Assembly: GCF_042429435.1 (NCBI RefSeq)
Contig: NZ_JBHMAF010000194.1
Reading direction: 5' to 3' (one strand)
DNA: 64,000 nucleotides
Source: Ectobacillus funiculus
GTDB lineage: Bacteria; Bacillota; Bacilli; Bacillales; Bacillaceae_G
The stretch's first letter is position 1. Each line of letters opens with the position of its first letter. A program made the position numbers and the translations under genes. The notes under the pieces were generated by a model, which saw only the letters and a list, made by a program, of their open reading frames with translations, was not told where the DNA came from and searched no databases. Shown here one piece after another: positions 32,845 through 41,107 of the stretch.

Positions 32845-32955
32845 GTCTGAATTGTGAATATATAGTTTGCACACGGCTGGCGGGAGCAATCGTCTTAGTA
32901 CAAGCTGGTGTATTCATCCGAAATTTGCTGGTTAAGCTCACTTTTATGGGTTTAG
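32845..32955 (+). pseudogene. fossil of a Gfo/Idh/MocA dehydrogenase gene
   Basis: GAATTGTGAATATATAGTTT and the following bases match 31657-31760 of the intact dehydrogenase gene (the region encoding IVNMQFAHG and WRVDPKMAG) with many changes, an in-frame stop and deletions. The rest of 32654-33321 is a terminator, a repeat copy and unassigned DNA. Confidence 0.65.
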
Positions 32956-33000
32956 CTGAAAGTAGAAATGTATGGATAGGGTATTAATAACGAATGTGGA

Positions 33001-33030
33001 GCAGCCTTGTATACGAAGGCTGCTTTTTTC
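33001..33030 (+). terminator. orphan terminator at the end of the fossil region
   Basis: AGCAGCCTT pairs perfectly with AAGGCTGCT around 7 bases, followed by TTTTT. No intact gene ends just before it. Confidence 0.88.
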
Positions 33031-33034
33031 TAGC

Positions 33035-33167
33035 ACTTTAAGAAAGTATAAATTTCTAGCTGGAGGACAATTCGACGTAGCGAGAAATTTTAGGAATAAA
33101 GTATAAGTAGGGCCACGTCTCTGTTTTCGTCAAAGAGCAGGGCCCGCCAATCGACGAGCTTTCTTTA
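33035..33167 (+). repeat. dispersed repeat copy
   Basis: Full-length copy starting CACTTTAAGAAAGTATAAAT; the terminal hairpin is CGCC-AATC-GACG with flanking changes (GACGAGC). Confidence 0.9.
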
Positions 33168-33321
33168 CCATAATACCTTCTGAGCTTAAGTGAGACCTGG
33201 TGGAGAAAAGCACGGATGGATGTAAACAGGTTGAGTATAAAATAACTACTAATATGTTAGATTGTGAAGAGGTATTTTGATAAACTCTTGATAACATCTG
33301 TAGTTTAACTGGAGGAGTCTA

Positions 33322-34200
33322 ATGAATATCGGTACTGCCATTTATACACTGCAAAAAGGAGCTGCCTATTTGCCTGGTGATGAGGCCTCTTTTCGCGTCT
33401 ATTATTGGGGAGCTCATCCTAATCATCAGGACAATCCAATTCACAAACATTCGTTTGTTGAAATATGTTATGTCATGGATGGTTCAGGTCTTTACTTGGA
33501 GGACGGAACGGACTATACGCTTAAGGAAGGGACCTTTTTTTGTTCGCGTCCTGGCAAGCTGCATCGAATCCACAAAGGGCAGAATTTATCTTTGTTGTGG
33601 GTTGGATTTGAAATTGATGAAGGCGCTTCAACCGAAGAGGCTATCCATTTATTTAGAAGGCTTGCTGAAACATCAGATTTTCATATTGAAGACGCTACAC
33701 AGTCACCAGCGGCACTTTTATGGAAAACATTACTGGGCCATGCGAGTCACCCGTGTCCAGATGTACTTTTGCGGTCCCTTGGCTATAGTTTGCTGCTTTC
33801 GCTGCAAGTATTATTTTGTCCTATGAGCATTGTGGATGAGCGTAAACATCTTCACTCCCACTCATCTGCTAATAAACTGATTCAGCAGGCACAGCTGTTT
33901 ATTCAAGATAATCTAGCCCAGCCACTTTCTTTGACAGATGTAGCTCAATATCTGCACATTTCACCTCGGCATTTATCTAGGTTATTTAGTGAAAATTTAG
34001 GTGTACCCTTTACATCATTTGTGCGCAAGGAAAGGGTAAGAGCTTCAGCAGAAATGTTGCGTTCAACGAACTTAGCGATTAAAACAATATCAGAAGCTAC
34101 TGGCTTTTCCTCAGTCTATTATTTTACAGCTGTTTTTTCTGAAGAAACAAGTGTGGCGCCGGGAGAGTATAGAAAATTAAATCAACTGCAGAAAGAGTAG
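33322..34200 (+). CDS. AraC family transcriptional regulator
   Basis: A 292-aa regulator with an N-terminal cupin-like sensing domain (residues about 25-110: 'NPIHKHSFVEICYVMDGSG', 'LKEGTFFCSRPGKLHRI') and a C-terminal AraC double helix-turn-helix (residues about 190-290: 'LSLTDVAQYLHISPRHLSRL', 'FSSVYYFTAVFSEETSVAPG'). GGAGGAG precedes the ATG. It is monocistronic. Targets are unknown; the sugar genes on either side are candidates. A GH- or rhamnose-type role is common for this architecture but unsupported here. Confidence 0.9.
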   Translation: MNIGTAIYTLQKGAAYLPGDEASFRVYYWGAHPNHQDNPIHKHSFVEICYVMDGSGLYLEDGTDYTLKEGTFFCSRPGKLHRIHKGQNLSLLWVGFEIDEGASTEEAIHLFRRLAETSDFHIEDATQSPAALLWKTLLGHASHPCPDVLLRSLGYSLLLSLQVLFCPMSIVDERKHLHSHSSANKLIQQAQLFIQDNLAQPLSLTDVAQYLHISPRHLSRLFSENLGVPFTSFVRKERVRASAEMLRSTNLAIKTISEATGFSSVYYFTAVFSEETSVAPGEYRKLNQLQKE

Positions 34201-34276
34201 GGGATAAAAGGGCAAAAATTCGTGGATATAGTCTTTGTACTAGAAAGAAACTAAGCTAATGAGAGAGGGTGAGAAG

Positions 34277-34573
34277 ATGGCTTTTGGAATTAAGAGACAA
34301 GAGCTGCAAGAGTGGAAGGAGAAGGTAAAGCGAGGGGAAATCGCGTTTTTGACCCATTATTGGCTGGATGATCGATTTCCCGAAATGAGAACAGTAACAA
34401 AGGTAGGCTGTTCTGATTTGGATAAGCTGATCAAATGGGGAGAAGCATATGGTATTCCGGCGCGAGCGCTGCATCATCGCTCTGAGTATCCTCATTTTGA
34501 TCTGTTTGGTGAACGGCAAATTGCTATTTTAACAAAGGAAAATATGCTCCAGCAATTAGCGAGGTTTAAGTAG
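34277..34573 (+). CDS. YneQ-like conserved hypothetical protein
   Basis: A 98-aa soluble protein that resembles the B. subtilis YneQ family as I recall it: 'MAFGIKRQELQEWKEKVKRG' at the start, then 'IAFLTHYWLDDRFPEMRTVT' and 'YPHFDLFGERQ'. No function is established for the family to my knowledge. I chose ATG 34277, with GAGGGTGAG before it, because family members start MAFGI; ATG 34259 is also in frame. It overlaps the convergent hydrolase gene by 8 bases. Confidence 0.8.
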   Translation: MAFGIKRQELQEWKEKVKRGEIAFLTHYWLDDRFPEMRTVTKVGCSDLDKLIKWGEAYGIPARALHHRSEYPHFDLFGERQIAILTKENMLQQLARFK

Positions 34574-35411
34574 ATTGTTGTCTGATCCACTGAAACATAT
34601 TATACAAGGCTTCTTTATGGACGTGGGGCGGAAGATGATGCCCCAAGCCATCGTATTGGTGCAGCTCAACCTTATGTCCAAGCTCCTGCAGCGTCTGGTA
34701 CATACTGAATCCGTGCTGAAAATCTACTTGTACATCCTCAGTTCCGTGCATGATAAGGACAGGACAGGCAATCCGATGCGCCATGCAGATGGGTGAACGA
34801 TTTGTATACGCATCTGGTACTTTAACTGGCGAGCCGCCAACTACTCGTTTAAGCATTCTTCGCAGGTCAATCCGCTCCTCGTACGTCTGCGCTAAATGGG
34901 ATACACCGCCCCAAAGAGTTAGCGTGTGAATATCAGGAAGTGCGGCCGCAGTTAGCACCGCGTTAATGGCACCGCGCGAGAATCCCATAATAGAAATGCG
35001 GTTTTCATCGACAAATGGAAGGCTGCGCAAAAAACGATGGGCCGAGAGTACATCCTCGTTTTCAGCACCGCCAAATTCATCACGCCCTTCGCCGCCTTCG
35101 TTTCCTCGATAGCAAGGAGCAAAGACGATGTAGCCATGATTTGCAAATTGCTCTACCCAGTCGGTTTTTACGCGGCCGACTTTTCCGATGCCGCCTCGGC
35201 AGTAGATGAAAGCAGGGAGCTTGTGTGAGGAGAGAGGCTTCTGATTTTTTCCAGTAGAGCTTGCGATCATTGTAAGCGGCAGGTTATCTGTTTCATAAAA
35301 TTGTTCCATTTTCTCCTGTAATTCTACCGGTGACATATAGAATCCGCTCGGGAAAGCAATGTATCCTTTTACCTTATATGTCCCTGATATATATGTAGTG
35401 TGATATAGCAT
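34566..35411 (-). CDS. alpha/beta hydrolase (dienelactone hydrolase/peptidase S9-like)
   Basis: A 281-aa cytoplasmic hydrolase. The nucleophile elbow is 'ISIMGFSRGAINAVL' (Ser in GFSRG), the acid is probably Asp in 'LIMHGTEDVQVDFQHG' and the catalytic His lies in 'YDGLGHHLPP'. 'FIYCRGGIGKVGRVK' is the oxyanion-side strand-turn, and 'YRGNEGGEGRDEFGGAENED' is seen in S9-type esterases and peptidases. No signal peptide. It is transcribed alone, converging on the YneQ-like gene. The substrate is unknown. Confidence 0.85.
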   Translation of the reverse strand: MLYHTTYISGTYKVKGYIAFPSGFYMSPVELQEKMEQFYETDNLPLTMIASSTGKNQKPLSSHKLPAFIYCRGGIGKVGRVKTDWVEQFANHGYIVFAPCYRGNEGGEGRDEFGGAENEDVLSAHRFLRSLPFVDENRISIMGFSRGAINAVLTAAALPDIHTLTLWGGVSHLAQTYEERIDLRRMLKRVVGGSPVKVPDAYTNRSPICMAHRIACPVLIMHGTEDVQVDFQHGFSMYQTLQELGHKVELHQYDGLGHHLPPHVHKEALYNMFQWIRQQST

Positions 35412-35477
35412 GCTGTGCTCCTCTGTTGTCTATTTGATACGTACTATAGCCTGAAAAAGGAACGATAGCAAGCATAG

Positions 35478-35494
35478 TAAAGAAAACTCGCCGA
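35478..35494 (-). repeat. short relic of the dispersed repeat
   Basis: TAAAGAAAACTCGCCGAT is the hairpin end of the family in inverted orientation; the rest is missing. The DNA from 35500 to 35790 is AT-rich with no gene seen. Confidence 0.5.
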
Positions 35495-35800
35495 TTTTTT
35501 AAAATTACACATGGGTCTAGCCAAGGGGATGGATTTGTACAAATTATACCAATTTATACTTCTGTAATTGATTTTTTAATATAATTTAAATGAGAGGTGT
35601 AAAGCAGTTTTTTAGCTATTTTTAAGGCGATTGAACCCTCAATTTTTGTCTTGTGTGATATAGGGTTTTAATTTGTTAATATTTTGTATTTTTATGAAGT
35701 GTTTTTAGTAAGTAAAGGTATTTTATTGTCTTTTCTGAATTTTTATTTTTTCTGAATAATTAAAATTATGAGGGTGTATGATTTGGAATAATGTTTCGTG

Positions 35801-36096
35801 TTGACGCATGGATATTCTCTGTGTATGCTAGTTTAGTATAATGAAATAATAATTCCTCATCAGCTCAAGATGAGGTAGAGGTTGCGGTGCTTAAGAGTAC
35901 ATAGCGGGAGAGCTGGGGAGCTTGAAGAATGCGATGGAAAGGAAGCACTGCCGAAGCGCTGCGGTTCCCCAACCAAAGCAGCTGGGGCTGTATCCGAATA
36001 GGTGCAGAACTGTCATAGCGGTTGCTATGATGAACTATCTTTTTGTCTGATGCGGATGAGTTTGCCTGCACACCCGTCAGAAGGTGTGTTTTTTTG
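35801..36096 (+). promoter_or_regulatory. lysine riboswitch (L-box) with promoter and terminator
   Basis: TTGACG (35801-35806), 17 bases, TATGCT (35824-35829) is a plausible promoter. The aptamer spans about 35860-36045. It shows lysine-riboswitch core sequences GGTAGAGGTTGCGG, TTAAGAGTA and CACTGCCGAAGCG, and closes with GATGAACTATC. A terminator CACACC/GGTGTG with a run of seven T is at 36069-36095. GTCTGATGCGG (about 36044-36054) can pair with CCGTCAGA (36074-36081) as an antiterminator. Lysine should cause termination and shut off the permease gene 86 bases downstream. Confidence 0.9.
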
Positions 36097-36181
36097 TGCT
36101 GATTATAGAACATGCAACAGCAAAAAGCAGATAGCCATCTACTTTTGAGCGATAGGATACATCGAGAGGGGAACAAATAAA

Positions 36182-37606
36182 ATGAGTAAAGGAAATAAGC
36201 TCGGGTTATGGATTTTGACATCCCTTGTTGTAGGGAATATGGTCGGGTCCGGTATTTTTATGCTGCCTCGTTCCTTAGCTGAAGTTGCCAGCCCGGCTGG
36301 TGTAATAGGCGCTTGGGTTTTAACTGGATTGGGCGTACTTATGACAGCTTTAGTGTTTGGGAATTTAGCAATTCGTAAGCCAAACCTAAATGGCGGTCCG
36401 CAAATTTATGCTAAGGAATTGTTTAAGTCAGGTTCAAAGGCATCGCTTTTATCGGGCTTTATGGCTTCTTGGGGATATTGGATCGGAAACTTGGCTGGTA
36501 ATATTGCAATTATTACGACATTTGCGGGGTATTTATCTACATTTTTCCCTGTACTTACAAGTAAAGCAGAATTATTTACAATCGGTTCCTTTACATTGAA
36601 GGTAGGAAATGCATTAACATTCCTTGTATGTACGCTGTTACTATGGACAACCCATTTTATTATTTTACGCGGTTTAGAAAATGCCGGTAAACTTAACTTT
36701 TTGGCAACTTCTGCAAAGATAATGGGATTTGCATTGTTTATTATCGTTGCTTTGTTTGCATTCGAGAAAGCGAATATGTTGCCATTTGTCGCGGATAAGA
36801 CAGATGAGGCAGGTAATGCGATTGGATTATTCGGACAAATCAACAATGCAGCTCTCTCGACGCTTTGGGCATTTATCGGTGTAGAGTCGGCCGTTGTATT
36901 TGCTTCTAGAGCAAGGAAGCAAGTGGATGTGAAGCGCGCAACTACACTTGGTTTGTTTATTGCACTGGCAATTTATATCGGTATTAGTACGCTTGTTATG
37001 GGGATGTTGGATCAAGAAACATTGATTCATTCTGATAAACCACTAATTGATGCAATTGCAACTGTACTTGGTCCGATTGGCGGAAAAGTATTGGCTGGTG
37101 TAGGACTTATTAGTTTAATTGGTTCTACACTTGGTTGGGTGATGTTAAGCTCTGAGGTACCGTATCAAGCTGCCAAGCAGGGAATGTTTATCCCGGCGTT
37201 TTTGAAGGAAAATAAAAAAGGAACTCCTATATTTTCTCTTATTGTTACAAATTTACTTGGGCAATTATTCATTTTCTCAACAGTTTCCAATTCCATTTCT
37301 GCAGCGTTTGATTTTGTAATTGTCATTGCGACGCTTTCATATTTAATACCGTATTTCATTTCTTCTATTTTTCAGCTCAAGCTTGTTATTACAGGTGAGA
37401 CGTATGAAAACGGAAGAGGACGAGTAGTTGATGGTGTGATTGCTGTGCTCTCCACAGTATATTCCTTGTGGGTGATTAAAGCAGGAACAGCTGATATGAA
37501 AACTTTCTTATTTGGGATGCTGTTGCTTGCAAGCGGTATTTTATTCTATGGCCAGTTGAAGAAGAACCCTGTACCCTCTGGGGATAAAAATAGAAAATCT
37601 GCTTAA
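36182..37606 (+). CDS. amino-acid permease, APC family, probable lysine transporter (YvsH-like)
   Basis: A 474-aa membrane protein of the basic amino acid/polyamine antiporter (APA) branch with about 12 segments. The start 'GLWILTSLVVGNMVGSGIFM' has the APC unwound-helix motif GSGIF. Further landmarks are 'LNGGPQIYAKELF', 'WAFIGVESAVVFASRARK' and 'GWVMLSSEVPYQAAKQGMF'. The lysine riboswitch just upstream makes lysine the likely substrate; in B. subtilis the same class of riboswitch controls the YvsH transporter. A hairpin at 37618 follows. Alternative substrates (arginine or ornithine) cannot be excluded from the protein alone. Confidence 0.9.
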   Translation: MSKGNKLGLWILTSLVVGNMVGSGIFMLPRSLAEVASPAGVIGAWVLTGLGVLMTALVFGNLAIRKPNLNGGPQIYAKELFKSGSKASLLSGFMASWGYWIGNLAGNIAIITTFAGYLSTFFPVLTSKAELFTIGSFTLKVGNALTFLVCTLLLWTTHFIILRGLENAGKLNFLATSAKIMGFALFIIVALFAFEKANMLPFVADKTDEAGNAIGLFGQINNAALSTLWAFIGVESAVVFASRARKQVDVKRATTLGLFIALAIYIGISTLVMGMLDQETLIHSDKPLIDAIATVLGPIGGKVLAGVGLISLIGSTLGWVMLSSEVPYQAAKQGMFIPAFLKENKKGTPIFSLIVTNLLGQLFIFSTVSNSISAAFDFVIVIATLSYLIPYFISSIFQLKLVITGETYENGRGRVVDGVIAVLSTVYSLWVIKAGTADMKTFLFGMLLLASGILFYGQLKKNPVPSGDKNRKSA

Positions 37607-37617
37607 TAGCATAGGAA

Positions 37618-37662
37618 GGGCAGCTTTAAAGGTAGGGCTTTTGCAGACCTTTAAAGCTGTCC
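37618..37662 (+). terminator. hairpin after the permease gene
   Basis: GGGCAGCTTTAAAGGT pairs with ACCTTTAAAGCTGTCC. The T-run is weak (TGTTTATA), so termination may be partial. Confidence 0.7.
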
Positions 37663-37734
37663 TGTTTATATAAGTCAGTAATAAATGAAAGATTATAAAA
37701 ATTCAGAAAGTATATATTGACGCATAACAAAACA

Positions 37735-37783
37735 TTATGTAACATAACAATATATAACATATTAAAAAGAGTTATGTTATATA
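37735..37783 (+). promoter_or_regulatory. probable FrlR operators before frlB
   Basis: TTATGTAACATAA (37735-37747) is palindromic, and TATATAACAT (37751-37760) is matched by ATGTTATATA (37774-37783). Related palindromes stand at 38845 and 42140. A GntR-type regulator gene at 41108 is the likely binder. Confidence 0.6.
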
Positions 37784-37808
37784 AAATGAAAATAAGAGGT
37801 GGAAGGAA

Positions 37809-38795
37809 ATGAGTAAAGCGGTAGCGAATGTAAACAGTCAAGTGCAGGTTGTGTTGGATGAATTGCAGCGTAAAAGCATTAGCAATATATTTTTTATAGC
37901 ATGCGGCGGTTCCTCTGCTATTATGTATCCGGCGAAGTATGTGCTAGATCGTGAAGCAACAAAACTTGTTTCTGATTTGTATAGTTCAAATGAGTTTATT
38001 CATCGAAATCCACGTCAACTAGGGGAAGAATCACTAGTTATTTTGTGTTCCATGTCCGGAACGACTCCTGAAACAGTAGAGGCTGCTAAGTTTGCAAAAG
38101 GAAAAGGGGCTTATACAGTAGCTTTGACGAATGAGCCAGAGTCTCCATTAGCTAAAAACTCAGCGCGTTTCTTGAAATATGAATGGGGTAATGATGTAAA
38201 CGCTTTCGATACTAATCTTGGCGTTTTATATCAATTGGTCTTTGGGGTATTGCATGTTGTTGAAAACAATGAAAAGTTTGTAAGGTTAGTCACAAGCTTA
38301 GAGAATTTGCAAGCTGTGTATGAAAAAGCACTGCAACAAGAAGCCGAAAATGCAAAGGTGTTCGCAGCATCTCATGCAAAAGAGCCTGTCATCTATACAA
38401 TGGCAAGTGGCGCTAACTATGGAGTTGCTTATTCCTTCAGTATTTGTATTCTTATGGAGATGCAGTGGATTCATTCACACGCAATCCATGCCGGTGAGTA
38501 TTTCCATGGTCCATTTGAAATTATTGATGAGAAAGTACCATTTATCGTCCTGCTGGGGCTAGATGAAACAAGAGCGTTGGAAGAGAGAGCGCTGTCCTTC
38601 TCTAAGCGCTATGGAAAGAAGCTTACTATCTTAGATGCAAAGGAATACGATCTTGCAGGTATCGATGAAGAGGTAAAAGGATATATTGCGCCGCTAATCT
38701 TAAATCGTGTATTACGTAAGTATGCGGAAGAGCTAGCAGAAGCGCGTAATCATCCGTTAAGTACAAGACGTTATATGTGGAAGGTGGAATACTAA
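37809..38795 (+). CDS. frlB: fructosamine deglycase, SIS domain protein FrlB
   Basis: A 328-aa sugar isomerase (SIS) domain protein that splits fructosamine 6-phosphates (for example fructoselysine 6-phosphate) into glucose 6-phosphate and the amino acid. Landmarks are 'NIFFIACGGSSAIMYPAKYV', 'LVILCSMSGTTPETVEAAKF', 'SHAIHAGEYFHGPFEI' and 'HPLSTRRYMWKVEY'. It stands first in the frl locus, before decayed transporter genes and the kinase FrlD, which makes its substrate. AAGG precedes the ATG. It appears intact. The remains of frlO begin about 185 bases later. Confidence 0.92.
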   Translation: MSKAVANVNSQVQVVLDELQRKSISNIFFIACGGSSAIMYPAKYVLDREATKLVSDLYSSNEFIHRNPRQLGEESLVILCSMSGTTPETVEAAKFAKGKGAYTVALTNEPESPLAKNSARFLKYEWGNDVNAFDTNLGVLYQLVFGVLHVVENNEKFVRLVTSLENLQAVYEKALQQEAENAKVFAASHAKEPVIYTMASGANYGVAYSFSICILMEMQWIHSHAIHAGEYFHGPFEIIDEKVPFIVLLGLDETRALEERALSFSKRYGKKLTILDAKEYDLAGIDEEVKGYIAPLILNRVLRKYAEELAEARNHPLSTRRYMWKVEY

Positions 38796-38844
38796 TCTAT
38801 CTTAATAAAATTTTGAATATTTACTCCTTTTAAAAAGCTATAAT

Positions 38845-38864
38845 ATAATGTTATATGACATTAT
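38845..38864 (+). promoter_or_regulatory. second operator-like palindrome in the frl locus
   Basis: ATAATGT, 6 bases, ACATTAT, between frlB and the frlO remnant. It resembles the sites at 37735 and 42140. Confidence 0.4.
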
Positions 38865-38980
38865 GGTATGGTTTTTAGCAAAGATATAATAAATTTTAGG
38901 AATATTTTTCAGATAAGGCTGCTCGTTGTAAGGGAAAGACCCCCGACTGATGAGACAAAAGATATCTCATCACCCCATTT

Positions 38981-39505
38981 TCATTCGAAAATAAATATTA
39001 CGGTGTACCTTGGCAAATGGACGGTAAGTCATTTTTCTACAACAAGGATATCTTTGCAAAGTTGAATTTGCAGCCTCCTACAACATGGGACGAGTTCATG
39101 AAGGTACTAGAAGTATTAAAAGAAAATAAATACACTCCTATCGCATTTGGAAGCAAAGCTACATGGCCAATTTCCCATTATATTGGAACTTTGAATCAAA
39201 GGCTGGTTGACGAAAAAATACGTGAAAAGGACTATAATCCGAAAACAGGAGCATTTACAGACTCTGGCTATGTAGAAGCACTGAAAAAGATCAAAGAGTT
39301 GATCCCTTATTTTACAGAAAATTCAAATTCTGTTGACCATGAATATGCAAGGGGAACATTTAATTCGGGTAAAGCTGGCATTCTGTATGCAGAAACAGCC
39401 GAAATCTCATTGGTACCAGATGTGAAAAACTTAGGACTCTTTCATTTCCCTGCAATTGAAGGACAAAAAGGAGATTCGGCTTATTTAACGAGCCGTATAT
39501 TTTAA
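38981..39505 (+). pseudogene. frlO: frlO (solute-binding protein) internal fragment
   Basis: The frame encodes about 165 residues of an extracellular solute-binding protein interior: 'YYGVPWQMDGKSFFYNKDIF', 'TPIAFGSKATWPISHYIGTL' and 'YARGTFNSGKAGILYAETAE'. The signal peptide and first third, and the C-terminal third, are missing. Near 39490 the sequence switches to frlN in another frame. A deletion from inside frlO to inside frlN explains this. Confidence 0.85.
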
Positions 39506-39678
39506 CAGACGGAGGGCCAGGAAATGCATCTGAAGTACTGGGCACATACTTATATAAGAATGCATTTGTGAAGGATGCGATGGGATATGCATCTACGATC
39601 GCAACCGTCATTCTGATAATCACCGTAATTCTTTCTGCTGTTCAAATGGGGCTATTCAAAACAGGAAGGGAGGAGTAA
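39490..39678 (+). pseudogene. frlN: frlN (ABC permease) C-terminal fragment
   Basis: Frame from 39490: 'EPYILTDGGPGNASEVLGTY' then 'YASTIATVILIITVIL' and a stop at 39676-39678. This is the last 60 or so residues of a binding-protein-dependent sugar permease (MalF type). The first part of the gene is deleted. Confidence 0.85.
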
Positions 39679-39680
39679 GT

Positions 39681-40029
39681 ATGGGGGTTTCAAAGCCGGA
39701 GTCTGTGACAGCAACCCTATCTGTGGAAGCTGTGAAAAGAAAAAAACGGGGAAAAAGCTATGCTGGGCTAACAGGTGTATACATGATGCTGATTGTGTAC
39801 TTAGTTGTCATTGCTTATCCATTACTATGGATGGTAATGAGTTCATTTAAGACCAACGATGAAATTTTTACTCATAGCTGGGCTCATGCAGTTCCGGGAT
39901 GCATTGCAGACGGATTGGGGAGTATTGTTGGCTGGATTGACAATCTCAGCTGTACCAATTGTTGTTGTTTTCTTATTCCTGCAAAAATATTTTGTTCGTG
40001 GGATTGCAAATGGAAGTGTAAAAGGATAA
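39681..40029 (+). pseudogene. frlM: frlM (ABC permease) with internal deletion and frameshift
   Basis: ATG 39681 begins a MalG-type permease: about 68 residues including 'GVYMMLIVYLVVIAYPLLWM' and 'SSFKTNDEIF'. Near 39888 the frame shifts to 'LMQFRDALQTDWGVLLAGLT' and 'YFVRGIANGSVKG', the usual C-terminus, ending at 40027-40029. Most of the middle is missing, so the gene is dead. Confidence 0.85.
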
Positions 40030-40045
40030 TGAGGAGGAAATATCA

Positions 40046-40888
40046 ATGAAATTGTTGGCAATCGGAGATAACGTAGTAGATTATTATAAAGATCAGGGGA
40101 AAATTTATCCTGGTGGCAATGCACTAAATGTAGCGGTGCTATGCAATCGATTAAATCATGAACAGTCCTCTTATATGGGGATTGTAGGAAATGATGAAGC
40201 AGCCATCCATGTGCTGGAGTCGCTACGGCAGGAAAAGGTAGATATCAGCAGAATGAGACAAGCTGTTGGGGAGAATGGAATGGCTGTTGTTACACTTGAT
40301 AAGGAAGGGGATCGTATTTTTGTCGGCTCCAATAAAGGAGGAGTTCAATCACGGATGGGAATTGTGCTGGATGAGCAGGACTTTGATTATATTCGTCAGC
40401 ACGATCTTCTCCATACAAGTGTGTATAGCCGCCTAGAGCACCATCTTTCGAAATTAAGCCGGGTGATTGATATTGCCTTTGACTTTTCTACTAATCAAGA
40501 AGAAACATACTTACAGCAGGTTTGTCCGCATATAAGCTATGCTTTTTTCTCTGGAAGTGTCCTAACGAAGCCGGAGTGTACAGAATTAATTCAGAAGGTA
40601 CATTCGCTAGGGACAAAGGTAGTATGCATCACACGTGGCGGAGAAGGTGCCATTTTATCAATTGAAAATGAAATATACAAACAGCCTATTATCCCAACCT
40701 CGGTTGTAGATACGTTAGGGGCTGGCGATTCTTTTATTGCGGGCTTTCTTTCCTCTTATGTACAAGAAAAGGACGTAAAACGGGCCTTGCATATGGGAGC
40801 CGCAGTTGCATCGCAAACCTGCCAATATTATGGAGCATTTGGCTACGGCAAAGACTATGCTTCTGATTCTGCCATTGTTCGAAGCTAA
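40046..40888 (+). CDS. frlD: fructoselysine 6-kinase, FrlD (PfkB family)
   Basis: A 280-aa PfkB-type sugar kinase that phosphorylates fructosamines at C6 with ATP. The N-terminal 'GDNVVDYYKDQGKIYPGGNA' has the GG switch, and the C-terminal ATP/anion-hole motif is 'VVDTLGAGDSFIAGFLSSYV', with Asp in GAGD as catalytic base. 'GGEGAILS' is also typical. GAGGAGG lies before the ATG. It appears intact although the three transporter genes before it are broken, so substrate must enter another way or the pathway is failing. Confidence 0.92.
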   Translation: MKLLAIGDNVVDYYKDQGKIYPGGNALNVAVLCNRLNHEQSSYMGIVGNDEAAIHVLESLRQEKVDISRMRQAVGENGMAVVTLDKEGDRIFVGSNKGGVQSRMGIVLDEQDFDYIRQHDLLHTSVYSRLEHHLSKLSRVIDIAFDFSTNQEETYLQQVCPHISYAFFSGSVLTKPECTELIQKVHSLGTKVVCITRGGEGAILSIENEIYKQPIIPTSVVDTLGAGDSFIAGFLSSYVQEKDVKRALHMGAAVASQTCQYYGAFGYGKDYASDSAIVRS

Positions 40889-40903
40889 AGAATACGTAAG
40901 GAA

Positions 40904-40950
40904 AAAAGGGAATGAAGTCGCACATTATAACGCGGATTCATTCCCCTTTT
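40904..40950 (+). terminator. terminator of the frl operon
   Basis: AAAAGGGAATGAA pairs with TTCATTCCCCTTTT around a 20-base loop, followed by CTTCTT. Confidence 0.75.
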
Positions 40951-40957
40951 CTTCTTG

Positions 40958-41049
40958 CACTGTAAGAAATTTTAGGAATACAGTATAAGTGTAGCTACGC
41001 CCCTGTCTTCGCCGGGGGGCAGGGCTCGCCGATCGGCGAGTTTTCTTTA
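40958..41049 (+). repeat. dispersed repeat copy with the inner stem-loop deleted
   Basis: CACTGTAAGAAATTTTAGGA joins the repeat start directly to the bases after the inner inverted repeat, so one arm and the loop are gone. The terminal hairpin CTCGCC-GATC-GGCGAG is perfect, with a changed loop. Confidence 0.85.
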
Positions 41050-41051
41050 TG

Positions 41052-41103
41052 AGACAAGAAAGTATAACTTTTCGGGGCGATGTCTAGCTCCCAAGGCCCG
41101 CCT
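41052..41103 (+). repeat. second repeat family, partial copy
   Basis: AAGAAAGTATAACTTTTCGG, GGCGATG and CTAGCTCCCAAGGCCCGCC occur here and, inverted and longer, at 45270-45370. It shares the AAGAAAGTATAA start with the main repeat but continues differently. Confidence 0.65.
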
Positions 41104-41107
41104 TTTC

